From: Albula goreensis
Taxonomy: Eukaryota; Chordata; Actinopteri; Albuliformes; Albulidae
Assembly (NCBI GenBank): GCA_022829145.1
Contig: CM040746.1
Span: forward strand, 1,520,731-1,584,730
Length of the DNA stretch: 64,000 bases
Direction of reading: 5' to 3'
Position numbers and translations under genes: made by a program. The notes under the pieces are model-generated. The model worked only from the letters and a program-made list of their open reading frames with translations. It was not told the origin of the DNA and did not search any database. Positions 11,429 to 20,592 of the stretch are shown here, piece by piece; positions within the stretch are counted from its first letter, which is position 1, and each line of letters starts with the position of its first letter.

Positions 11429-12306
11429 CCAGCACTGTAGTGTCAGTGTGTATTCTGCTATCAGTGAGCCTGATTGCCAACACTGTAGTGTCAGTGTGTA
11501 TTCTGCTATCAGTGAGCCTGACTGCCAGCACTGTAGTCTCAGTGTGTATTCTGCTATCAGTGAGCCTGACTGCCAACACTGTAGTGTCAGTGTTTATTCT
11601 GCTATCAGTGAGCCTGACTGCCAGCACTGTAGTCTCAGTGTGTATTCTGCTATCAGTGAGCCTGACTGCCAACACTGTAGTGTCAGTGTGTATTCTGCTA
11701 TCAGTGAGCCTGACTGCCAACACTGTAGTGTCAGTGTGTATTCTGCTATCAGTGAGCCTGACTGCCAGCACTGTAGTGTCAGTGTGTATTCTGCTATCAG
11801 TGAGCCTGACTGCCAACACTGTAGTGTCAGTGTTTATTCTGCTATCAGCCAACAAAGTATTCTGCTATCAGGATTGCCAACACTGTAGTGTCAGTGTATT
11901 CTGCTATCAGTGAGCCTGACTGCCAACACTGTAGTGTCAGTGTATTCTGCTATCAGTGAGCCTGACTGCCAACACTGTAGTGTCAGTGTGTATTCTGCTA
12001 TCAGTGAGCCTGACTGCCAACACTGTAGTGTCAGTGTGTATTCTGCTATCAGAAAGCCGGATTGCCAACACTGTAGTGTCAGTGTATTCTGCTATCGGTG
12101 AGCCTGACTGCCAACACTGTAGTGTCAGTGTATTCTGCCATCGGTGAGCCTGACTGCCAACACTGTAGTGTCAGTGTATTCTGCTGACTCGCTATCAACC
12201 TGTGAGCTATCTGACTGCCAACACTGTAGTGTCAGTGTGTATTCTGCTATCAGTGAGCCTGACTGCCAACACTGTAGTGTCAGTGTGTATCCTGCTATCA
12301 GTGAGA
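11429..12306 (+). repeat. 48-bp minisatellite B, about 18 copies (48- and 46-bp variants)
   Basis: The unit includes 'gtgagcctgactgccaacac' then 'tgtagtgtcagtgtgtattc' then 'tgctatca'. Copies before about 11840 are mostly 48 bp. Several after 11880 lack one GT and are 46 bp, which breaks the open frame. Two junctions are irregular, at about 11840-11880 and 12180-12215. Each unit carries CACTG...CAGTG arms, as minisatellite A does. The 173- and 185-codon frames are artefacts of the 48-bp period. Confidence 0.97.
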
Positions 12307-13573
12307 TTTACTGCGCAGGGTCTGTGCACAAGAGCAGAGGCTTAAAACGACAAATACCCACAGGCACATTTACTTTATGTGTTTCTGATAGATTGAACAA
12401 TTCTGATGCATTTTGCATGTAGTTGGATAAAACTATAACTATAACTTATAAAATATTAAATTTGTATTTTAATTATCATATGAATATTATGGATATCATA
12501 CATGGACATTTGCTATTTCTTTTTCTACACGGCCTATGAGTTGGGGTGATTTTCTTAGGTCAGACATGATGCATGGAGACATGCTCCTACTCCTGACATA
12601 AAACGGTCCTTATCTGAAAACAATCACAGACATATTTGGAGGACCAGTTACATACAGAACAAAATGTTCTATATGTCCAAGAGACACACAATTTATATTC
12701 TTGGAGCTTTTTATGATACCGGGAGTAATTGGCAATATTTATATACTTAGGAAAAGCCAATTTATGCATTTGTTTTGTTGTTGTCAACTTTTTCCCCCTC
12801 TGACGCCCTTTACGTTTTGCAGCAACGCGACCGAACCGAAACTTAATATGCAATCCACTAGTGGGTTATTATGACCCCACTGTCACTTGATCTCTAACTG
12901 TGGTCAATTAAGTCTCCTTGGAGTGGCATTGCAGTTTAATTGGTTATAAACAGAACAACAGACTGTGAAGCCCAGGTCAATATGGAAGTTAATATGTTGC
13001 CTTTTTCCGTCGGAGCTCAGGACCAGATATAGTAGAGCCGCAGTGCGGCTCGCTGCAGGATAAACATCCTCTGCTGGGACAAATTCTGCAACTCGAACTC
13101 AATGCCCTTCAGCATCTGGGTGTGGCTTTCCTCCCTCCACTTTACCCCGACTCCTAAACCCCTCAGATATCCCCCCGCCCCCATCAACAAACTCCACACG
13201 CCCACTGCCCCCCGCCCCACCGAAATTCACAGACCCCCACTGCCGGAACAGTGTGACGTTCGCGTTACAGGTGTTGCTAAAATTTTCAGACGGATAATTT
13301 TTATTTTTAAAAATGGTAGATATTGGCCTAGATCCAATTGTTATATAAATTTTTATGCTTTTCCCCCTTTTTCTCCAAATTAGGAATCCCCCAGGGATAT
13401 TTTGGTGCCATGCTAATTGATGTATCCTCTGCAATCAATGAGAGAGAGAGCATGCAGGCGCACGCTTTCCTCCAGACCATGTGATGTGAGCTGCCGCTCT
13501 TCATGTCCGGCTCTGTGCTGCGTAGCCAGAGTGATGCTATGGCTAACTGTGTCATGTCATTTGATACAGTGAC
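12307..13573. other. Non-coding sequence, no feature seen
   Basis: An AT-rich stretch is followed by a C-rich patch at about 13130-13250. No exon or element was recognised. Confidence 0.5.
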
Positions 13574-13893
13574 TATGGGGCCCATCCACACACTGGAACA
13601 GTGCCTTAACAGGATGCAGACTGTGGGGCCCTTCCACACACTGGAACAGTGCCTTAACAGGATGCAGACTGTGGGGCCCTTCCACACACTGGAACAGTGC
13701 CTTAACAGGATGCAGACCGTGGGGCCCATCCACACACTGGAACAGTGCCTTAACAGGATGCAGACTGTGGGGCCCATCCACACACTGGAACAGTGCCTGA
13801 ACAGGATGCAGACTATGGGGCCCATCCACACACTGGAACAGTGTCTTAACAGGATGCAGACTGTGGGGCCCATCCACACACTTGAATAGTGCC
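13574..13893 (-). repeat. 48-bp minisatellite A, second locus, inverted, about 7 copies
   Basis: The unit 'ggggcccatccacacactgg' followed by 'aacagtgccttaacaggatg' is the reverse complement of the unit at 7826-8748. There are seven copies, the last at about 13870 diverged (acttgaatagtg). The flanking sequence is not shared with the first locus. The two arrays face each other across about 4.8 kb that contains minisatellite B. Confidence 0.96.
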
Positions 13894-15281
13894 CATAGCC
13901 TCACACTTACATTTAACTGCAAAAGTTAACAATATATGGATATTGAGTGAAACCAGTTCAAAATGTCATGATGAACAAAATTGGTAATACCCAAGTAATA
14001 CAAACACACAAAATATATTCCACCCACAGAAAGCTTCCAGACACTGACAACAAAGCTTAGCACCCACAACATAACATATCGACCAAGAGTCTTGTTGGAA
14101 ATAGAACATTTTCCTGTTTCCCAGCTCACCCAACGAAAATAAAAAAATCTAACAAAGAATAAAGAGACCGCAACATAACATCCTGAAATGGGGGCAACCG
14201 TTAAAGCTGCCCCCCCCCCCAGGCCGGACGGAGCGCGCCGCAGCACGCCGCAGCGGCCGCAGCCCGCCGTAGCCATCTTTAATCTCTCACTCCTCTAGGC
14301 TGTTGATTAGATATGATAGCGGAATATGAAATTGGAGATTGATCGAGTTGGGGCAGACTGCTAGGTGTAGAGAGACCTCGCGGCAGAGGCTATCTGACCG
14401 ACCTGCCGTCCCAGAGGGAGCGGGCCTGAAAATTAATTAAATCACAACCAATCAATAGAGACGACTGACACTGTGGTGTGAGCGGGCGCAGAGGCTATGA
14501 TATGAGCCGAGGTGAGAACAGGCAGACGCACAGCGCAGGATATCAGATACTGAGTGACAGCCTCCAGGCCGTCCGCAACCCGTGCGACAGCAAGGAGTCT
14601 CGTAAACTGGGGGAGCTGCGGGTTCGAATCCTTTTGGAGGGACGTCGGCGCTGCGCTGCTCAACCGCACCTGAGATTCCTCATTAAAATATCGCGCTTAA
14701 ATTAACAGACGGCCTCAGAACCCGGACGGCCTGATCCAAAGAGTTCTGAGGACACTCCAACCTCACGATCTAGGAAAGACATCGCCATGATCATGTGAAA
14801 ATGGCAGGGAAATGACCACACACCCTCCTACTGTAAACATGACAGAGCTTGGTAATGGTTCGTTGGTCATATTCTTTAAGGAACACATACTAAAATGACC
14901 ACAGCTTTATTACCGATACTAGTTGTGCACGGGTGAGAGAGACCGTCTTTAGTGCACTGCTATATATGTCACCTCCGCCCAATGTCACCTCCAGGCTGTC
15001 TGCATATGAGAGGATACTGCACACAGGTGAAGAGCAAAAAATGGGTGGGGCTACTGCATTTCGCTGTGGCAAGCAAACATTTCTGATTGGTTCAGACAAG
15101 TGAATGATTGACAACGCAACTAATTACTGAATTAAAGGAGAATCGTTCTACCATCACTAATCCTAGGTAGGGGGTGGGAGGTTAAGAAGCCAAATACTAC
15201 AGTTCCTCCTCAATGCAAACACAAAATAAAGAGAGAGAAATCGGAAGCTCTAGTTGATTCCCCCTCTCCTCCTGCCCCTCC
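13894..15281. other. Non-coding sequence with two CpG-rich patches
   Basis: A C-run near 14210 is followed by a CpG-dense patch (about 14220-14275, repeated 'cgccgcag' words). A second patch lies at about 14480-14700. The word 'gcgggttcgaatcc' at about 14620 looks like a tRNA T-arm, but its stem does not pair and no D-arm precedes it. I see no supportable gene. Confidence 0.45.
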
Positions 15282-15360
15282 TCTCTCTCAATTCAATTCC
15301 GTTCAATTCAAATAAGCTTTATTGGCATGACAATAAACAGGATTGTATTGCCAAACCATT
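15282..15360 (-). mobile_element. Probable 3' end of a retroelement, minus strand
   Basis: Read on the minus strand, the segment has 'catgccaataaagcttattt' with an AATAAA signal, followed by a short reiterated 'gaattgaattg' tail. That layout is typical of the 3' end of a LINE copy. The phrase 'tttattggcatgac' recurs in fish genomes in my experience. The upstream body is not recognisable, so this is probably a heavily 5'-truncated copy. Confidence 0.4.
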
Positions 15361-15789
15361 TTAAAAGACAAAATGACAAGCCACCTCTTCTGAAAGCAAA
15401 TATTACTTATCTCTTACTCACTCTCCCTCCCTCCCTCTATCCCATGCTCTTTCAGTTTGTCCTTGCTGTCTATCTCTGCCTGTCTTTATATATACAGTAT
15501 ATTCAAATATGATTAAGGCATAACAAGAAAGTTTTGGGTTGCTCAAGCGTTCAAATAAATGGTATATGACATGAACAACACCCCGCCTCAAAAAACACAT
15601 GGGCACTCCAAACAGACGAAAACACACTCCATCTATCCTCAACACACTTGTTACAAACACAGTGAAGACATCCCTGTTTCATTCATTACAGATACACATA
15701 ATTAGCCAACATAGATAATTAGCCCTCAATCTCTCTTAAGTGATGGGAGCCTCACTCTTTCCCTTTTCTCTCGCTCTCTCTGTCCCCTC
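15361..15789. other. Non-coding sequence, pyrimidine-rich at its ends
   Basis: Short CT/CCCT-rich runs lie at 15413-15445 and 15725-15815. No gene was recognised. Confidence 0.5.
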
Positions 15790-16190
15790 AGTCTCTCTCT
15801 CCCTCCCTCCCCCTCGGCGTGCGTCTGTGCGTCGTGCTATCTGTCTCCACCCGCAGCTCCGCGCCCAGTCTGCCCGCCCGCTGTCCCACGTATCCATCTC
15901 TGTCCACTTCTTCTGCGGAGTTTAGGCCCCGAGTTCGGCTCAGAGCGGATTAATCTAACCGTTTGTGGCGCGTGTCAGCCCTCCGCCGCAACACTTTATT
16001 ACTGATTGATTGTTTTGCTCCATTGTTTATTCCAGCTCGACGCGTTTTTTTTTTTCTTTTCTCCTTTTCTCTTGCAGGGACGGGCGCTGATGGCCGAGCC
16101 AGTGACCCGATCCCCCTCTGGAGAAAGGGGGATGAAAATAAAAACAGTTTTCGGTCATGGATGACCGGGGGGGGGAACACCGGGGCACCC
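15790..16190. promoter_or_regulatory. CpG-rich patch with a strong 3' splice-site-like sequence
   Basis: CpG is frequent here compared with the neighbouring AT-rich DNA. A long pyrimidine tract (16046-16074) ends in 'cttgcag' at 16071-16077, a textbook 3' splice acceptor, and is followed by CpG-rich sequence. This could mark an upstream or alternative non-coding exon of the gene whose coding exon starts at 20496, or of an unknown transcript. No matching donor is evident, so the assignment is inference. Confidence 0.35.
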
Positions 16191-16837
16191 TTATGAACAC
16201 TTGCGCTTACCTTTCTGAACTCACTGATCCCAGCTCACTGTGAGGCTGCAGAAACTGTAGCGGAGGTGATGCGGACAATCCACTGGATGCAGGCTTTCAG
16301 AGAGCAGAGGCCACACGGAAAATCCATTGGACACCAGCCACCGGGGATTTTGGAAATAGGTCTTATAGACTTAACAAGCATGTTGAAGTGGAAACACCGT
16401 CAGATCTGAAGGTGCTGGCAATTTAAGTCATCGTACGGGATTGAGGGGGTAGGAGTTAGTTAGACACTTCAATAACCCCTTCAGGCAAGCCAGTGACGCT
16501 GTAGGTGTTAAACCAATCCTTTCCCAAGAGCCTCTTTGACAGGCATAGCGCCTGCATTCTGGTTATAAAAAGAGTCTTCCATTGGTTGTTCCATTGACAA
16601 GTTTGCTTTGAGTGTCTTGGTTTTGTAATCCCTAGCTGCTAATTGTTTAGTTCTGAGTGGTCCTCGACCATACTTCATAGCGACTGTCAATACCTGTTGA
16701 GGCAAGCAGGAAAGGAAATGTCTAAGACCCAGATTCGAACTTTCCCAATGTTCCCCCTCCTATAACAGGATGATGTCACTTCCTGTGAGGTCATATCCTC
16801 TGAAGGATTCATCCACATTTTCTGTGTACAGTGAGAT
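16191..16837. other. Non-coding sequence, no feature seen
   Basis: The 65-codon minus-strand frame at 16508-16705 has no known relatives that I can recall. Nothing else was seen. Confidence 0.45.
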
Positions 16838-16999
16838 CAGGGGTGTATTCCAGAACTTTTGCTCTTCGCCTCCTTTCCTCTGGTCCCCTTTTATCACTTG
16901 ACTCCTACCCAGAAGAATGTGGAGGAAAGGAGGGGAGGAAATGAGTGGAGGAGAGGAGGAAAGGAGGAGATGCTAAGAAAACTGGAACAGCTAATCCCC
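16838..16999. mobile_element. Foldback element (MITE-like), about 160 bp
   Basis: The left half 'tccagaacttttgctcttcg' then 'cctcctttcctc' is matched in inverse orientation by 'gaggaaaggaggagatgcta' then 'agaaaactgga' on the right. The outermost words 'ggggtgtattccag' and 'ctggaacagctaatcccc' are weaker mirror images. The middle is purine-rich. This is an imperfect hairpin typical of an old non-autonomous DNA transposon. No clear target-site duplication was found. Confidence 0.5.
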
Positions 17000-17718
17000 T
17001 TCCCCATCATCAAAACAGACGTCTATTGTTGAAGCAGCAACTTTGACTGATACCGAGGATGCCTGAGCCAATCACGCTTCTCATCCATGCCAGCATTAAA
17101 ATATGCATTATGCATTAAATATAAATGTCAGTTTCTCTCATTCTGCTGTTTGGAGTCATGATTTAGCATAACCATATGTACAAAGAAATCAATAAACCTG
17201 CTGCTACGGTAACACACTCCATTTTACAATACTTAAATTACCATTCTCAACTCAAACACATGGATATGTTTGAAAAAGCAAACAATACTTTTTGTACATG
17301 AATATAAATGTGCTGGTTACTGTTTACTGTTCTGGCACTTGCATTTGAACGTTGGTAAATTCCTAGTCATGTTTTCAAACTGTTTTAGCAGTAAAAGATT
17401 CTGTGGAATGGTCTTTTAATCTGATTGGTCATGAGCTTAATGAAGTCACCATGGAATGCGAAAAGACTTCCACGTAGGATACATCAACGCATCCTTCGTT
17501 TGGAGGGGGATACAAGATTTAGTCTCCCATGATTTTGGAACATTGGGGGAGGGAGGATACATAGATCAGTTTCCGGGGCATGGAGGAGAGGAGGGAACAA
17601 ATTTTGAGTATTGGAACTCACCCGAGACGTAGCCATCTGAAACCTAATGAATCTCTAATGAATCCATACTATTTGATTCTATGTGCAATCTTGTATGAGA
17701 AAACTATGGGAAGTAACA
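17000..17718. other. Non-coding sequence, no feature seen
   Basis: Single-copy-looking AT-rich DNA; no gene or repeat was recognised. Confidence 0.5.
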
Positions 17719-17928
17719 GGGGTATCGTACATTGCTCGACAACTAGACTTGTACCTTGGAGGTTGTAAATTCAATTCCCACGCAGACCAATGCCATTGTA
17801 TCTTTGTGCAAAGCACTTCCCTGAATTGCATCAGCAAAAACATCCAGTCATATTAATGGGTAGAAAGTAAGTTGCTTGGGCTAAGGACATGTGCAAAATA
17901 GATCAAATTTAAAATGCAAATGTAATAC
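17719..17928 (+). mobile_element. tRNA-derived SINE, V-SINE-like, degenerate
   Basis: The head 'attgctcgacaactagactt' then 'gtaccttggaggttgtaaat' and 'tcaattccc' is the decayed tRNA-like promoter part, with the last word in the B-box position. A central part follows with 'gtgcaaagcacttccctgaa' and 'ttgcatcagcaaaaacatcc'. The 3' part 'gtaagttgcttgggctaagg' runs to 'gcaaatgtaat', the usual LINE2-like tail of V-SINE-type elements. The order head, core, tail is complete but divergence is substantial. The head is very similar to the first units of the minisatellite at 32994-33917. Confidence 0.75.
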
Positions 17929-18475
17929 TCTGACCCGAATATCACTAAAAGCCCTGAAGCTGGAGACGAAAATGTGAAGATTTGTATCAGACCTGAATGG
18001 CTTGTGTGAACATCCCACTAAATTAGCAGATAAAAATGGAAAGATGTTACCTGCAAAAAGGCCTTAGATAGGGGTGGCTGCAAGTGAATATATGATGTAT
18101 TGCTCAGGCAACTTGCCTTTGACCTTTAGGAGGGAGAGAATGATTGAAGGAACTGTTAATTAATTGGACAAGGATGAGTAATAATTTAATTGGTCCGCAG
18201 TGGAGTCAGCCATCTTCCGCGGCCTCCAAGGTACTCAAAGTTAACAAGTGTAAACACTGTATTCTGGGCTCTCTGAATTCCAATTACGAACAGAGAATTA
18301 TACACGCAAATAAAACATGCATTTTACTGCTCACAAACCAAAGCCCAACTAGGGAGATTCTTAAAGGAGAATAAATTACATGTGCATGTTTCAACAAAGA
18401 TCCCATGCCACTTTAAACATAAAATGATCGTTTTGGTAAGTAAATGTCTTTTTTCTGATCTGATGTAGAGAAAAG

Positions 18476-18697
18476 GTATAGGCCAGGGGTGTCAAACTCA
18501 AGTCCTGGAGGGCCGCATTGTCTGCGGGTTTTTGTTCTTTCCTTTCGATTGGCAGCCATTTTAGGTCTTGGAAACCAGGTGTGTGGACTCTTTAGCCAAC
18601 CAGTGATTTTAATTAATCAATTAAGTGCTAAAACACACCAAAAACCAGCTACCACTGCGGCCCTCCAGGACTGGAGTTTGACACCCCTGGTATAGGC
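18476..18697 (+). mobile_element. hAT MITE with perfect 8-bp target-site duplication
   Basis: The element spans 18484-18689 (206 bp). It starts 'caggggtgtcaaactc' and ends with the inverse, 'gagtttgacacccctg'. The inverted repeats extend inward over about 35 bp ('tcctggagggccgca' against 'tgcggccctccagga'). It is flanked by identical 8-bp sequences 'gtataggc' at 18476-18483 and 18690-18697. CAG ends and an 8-bp duplication are the signature of the hAT superfamily. It has no coding capacity and must have been moved in trans. The intact duplication and near-perfect ends suggest a relatively recent insertion. Confidence 0.9.
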
Positions 18698-19839
18698 AGA
18701 AGTTCAAAGAAGGAAACGGAGAAGGAAACAGTTCAAATCTAAAATAATTGATAACAACGGTGATGTTGTGTTTTATATTCATAACGTATAACTATGTATG
18801 AATGGTAATGTCATGTACAAATCATAACCTAAAATATGAATGTGAATGGCTATAGTGCTGGCTTTCCATCGACAAAGAGATTTGTATTCCAATGGCTTCC
18901 ACCAAAACAGACATACAGTTAGATAGATCACAGTTGCAATGTTTGGTTGTTAAGTAGGCTCACAATTATGAGGTAAGCTGACTCTACGCTCACTAATTTA
19001 GTCAGGGAATTATTTTTCGAATAACATTCACCCTTTATGACACATACACCATGGGAAACCTGGTGCTAAAGATGGAGATTCCTCTCAGTAGGTCTCAGTA
19101 TTTGGATTGTCTGGTTTTAGCGTAGTTGGACTTAGGCATGAGGAGCAGTAGTCAATATACAGTACACAGCAACACCCCCGCTTTTACATTTTAAGAGCAC
19201 ATTCAGTAACATTTTTCTTTAAAAAAAGCTGACAATTTTAAAACGAACGAAAAATTATCGGGCTATATAGAGCTAAATGGTACAATAGAGAGCCAATTCA
19301 AAATCACATTAGGCGCAACCGTGGAGAAGCTGACAGCAACTATTCATTCACCGTCAATGTGCATTTCATATATTCCACGGACAAAATAAAAAACCGCGAA
19401 ACTACTGGAAGAGCTTTGAATAACTTACAACAGGCCTCCTTAGAGTACAGAAGCGGGGATTGGTTGAGAGACATTAAAAAACGTCAAACGTGTCCTTGCT
19501 TCGAGCGTTACATCAAATCCTGCGAATATTTTTTTTTTTAAAACAGACTGCATACAAATTTGTTTACTCAAGTACAGACAATAGTGGCTATTTTCGTCCA
19601 GCGATGAAACAATTATAAAGTACCATTATCCTTTTTTCCTCTCTAATGTAATTTTCGACGAGTGCTTCAATAATGATTGACATTTTAATTGACATCTTGA
19701 TTGCGATTTTTCATGGATTTTACTATTTTATTTACATGCGTTTTTGCACGATAACTAGAACAGCGTGAACGTGTATGGATGCGGTATTTTAAATCTGACG
19801 TATCACTGAATTAACTAGTCATGTGAATTCCCTCACTTG
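18698..19839. other. Upstream sequence of the exon-bearing gene, no feature seen
   Basis: AT-rich; no exon, element or array was recognised. Confidence 0.5.

Positions 19840-19866
<27 letters not shown>
19840..19866 (+). repeat. Poly(T) tract, 27 bases
   Basis: This is an uninterrupted T-run. It could be the poly(A) tail of a minus-strand retroelement, but no element body is recognisable beside it. Confidence 0.9.
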
Positions 19867-19871
<5 letters not shown>

Positions 19872-19999
19872 TGTCCTCAAAAAACAAAACAATCATGAAC
19901 AAATAAAGAAAGCGGATGGGCACCAAACAGTATTAGATGTTGGTCAGCCACAAACAAAACAAATGATAATCTTGAGGTCACTCCATTCCGTTAGAAAAC

Positions 20000-20275
20000 C
20001 CTGGATCCGCTCCTGGTTTTGACGCTCCGTTCGCTTTACCTCTCGCTCCCCACTCCTGCATTGCTGTACAAGCAGATGTTCGTTCGCTAAAATCAGTTCA
20101 TACGGAATTTGTACCGACGAAGGAGGTATTTCACAAACGGGGAAGACGAAAAGACAGAAGAAGAGGTAGTCTAACCACCGCTCCCTCCTGTTGTGAACAG
20201 TGGAGCGCTATTTAGACCAATAAAAGCGCTGGCTGCAACGGCGCAGCAAGCCTTTCTGTTTTTACCACACCTGTG
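20000..20275 (+). promoter_or_regulatory. Probable promoter and transcription start region
   Basis: CpG frequency rises here relative to the AT-rich upstream DNA. 'ccaataaaag' at 20217-20226 combines a CCAAT word with a TATA-like AATAAAAG. A start site about 25-35 bases downstream, near 20250, would give a 5' UTR of roughly 245 bases before the ATG at 20496. The promoter call rests on position and composition only. Confidence 0.45.
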
Positions 20276-20376
20276 ATGAGCCGTATCTGAGCAACGAAGA
20301 CGCACAGCAGGGATACCAATGGACAAGGTTCCGGACGAGGGTATTTGTTGAAAGAGCGCTGATGCAACGGCAGTAA
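20276..20376 (+). promoter_or_regulatory. Three short upstream ORFs in the 5' leader
   Basis: ATGs at 20276, 20319 and 20362 open frames of 4, 10 and 4 codons that close at 20290 (TGA), 20351 (TGA) and 20376 (TAA), all before the main ATG at 20496. If transcription starts upstream of them, they would be expected to lower or regulate initiation at the main start. Their use is inferred from sequence alone. Confidence 0.45.
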
Positions 20377-20495
20377 GACTGACGGAAGAGAGTGAACTGT
20401 CTTTTTTGGACATACTAAGCTGAGATATCGGTCTTCGTTCTGCAGTGTACTCCTTCTTTTTTTGTTGAAACTTCATCGGAAAGGTGATAATTACG

Positions 20496-20586
20496 ATGGT
20501 GTTCCACCTGGTTTCCTCTGACAGCTGGAGGTCCGGAGTAATGCTTGCGCGCAGCTTGCTGCTTTTCGCCGGATTTACCTGCATCG
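20496..20586 (+). CDS. First coding exon: signal-peptide start of an unidentified secreted or membrane protein
   Basis: The ATG at 20496 has a strong start context (A at -3, G at +4) and an in-frame TGA upstream at 20466, so it is the first usable start. It encodes 30 residues plus one base: a polar N-terminal part, then MLARSLLLFAGFTCI with Arg19 before a hydrophobic core at residues 21-30, as in a signal peptide. A second in-frame ATG (Met16, 20541) would still give a short signal peptide. The exon ends in phase 1 at a perfect donor GTAAGT (20587-20592); reading on would stop at 20595. Phase-1 junctions after the signal peptide are the rule in genes built of extracellular modules such as Ig domains. 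No later exon was recognised within 43 kb, which suits a long-intron neural adhesion or receptor gene. I do not recognise the gene, and a chance ORF cannot be fully excluded. Confidence 0.6.
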
Positions 20587-20592
20587 GTAAGT
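20587..20592 (+). other. 5' splice site
   Basis: GTAAGT is a full match to the U1 consensus at the intron positions, directly after the signal-peptide codons. It would open an intron that extends beyond the window (more than 43 kb). Confidence 0.6.

Noticed and set aside
11298..11913. Repeat proteins of 173-185 codons on both strands
   Set aside because: Same artefact in minisatellite B. The 46-bp variants downstream shift the frame, which a real repeat protein would not tolerate.
14550..14645. Possible tRNA gene with 'gcgggttcgaatcc'
   Set aside because: The T-stem does not pair, and no D-arm or acceptor stem can be formed at the proper distances.
20171..20584. 137-codon antisense frame over the signal-peptide exon
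   Set aside because: No recognisable domain. It mirrors the CpG-rich first-exon region, while the sense strand has the better start and a perfect donor.
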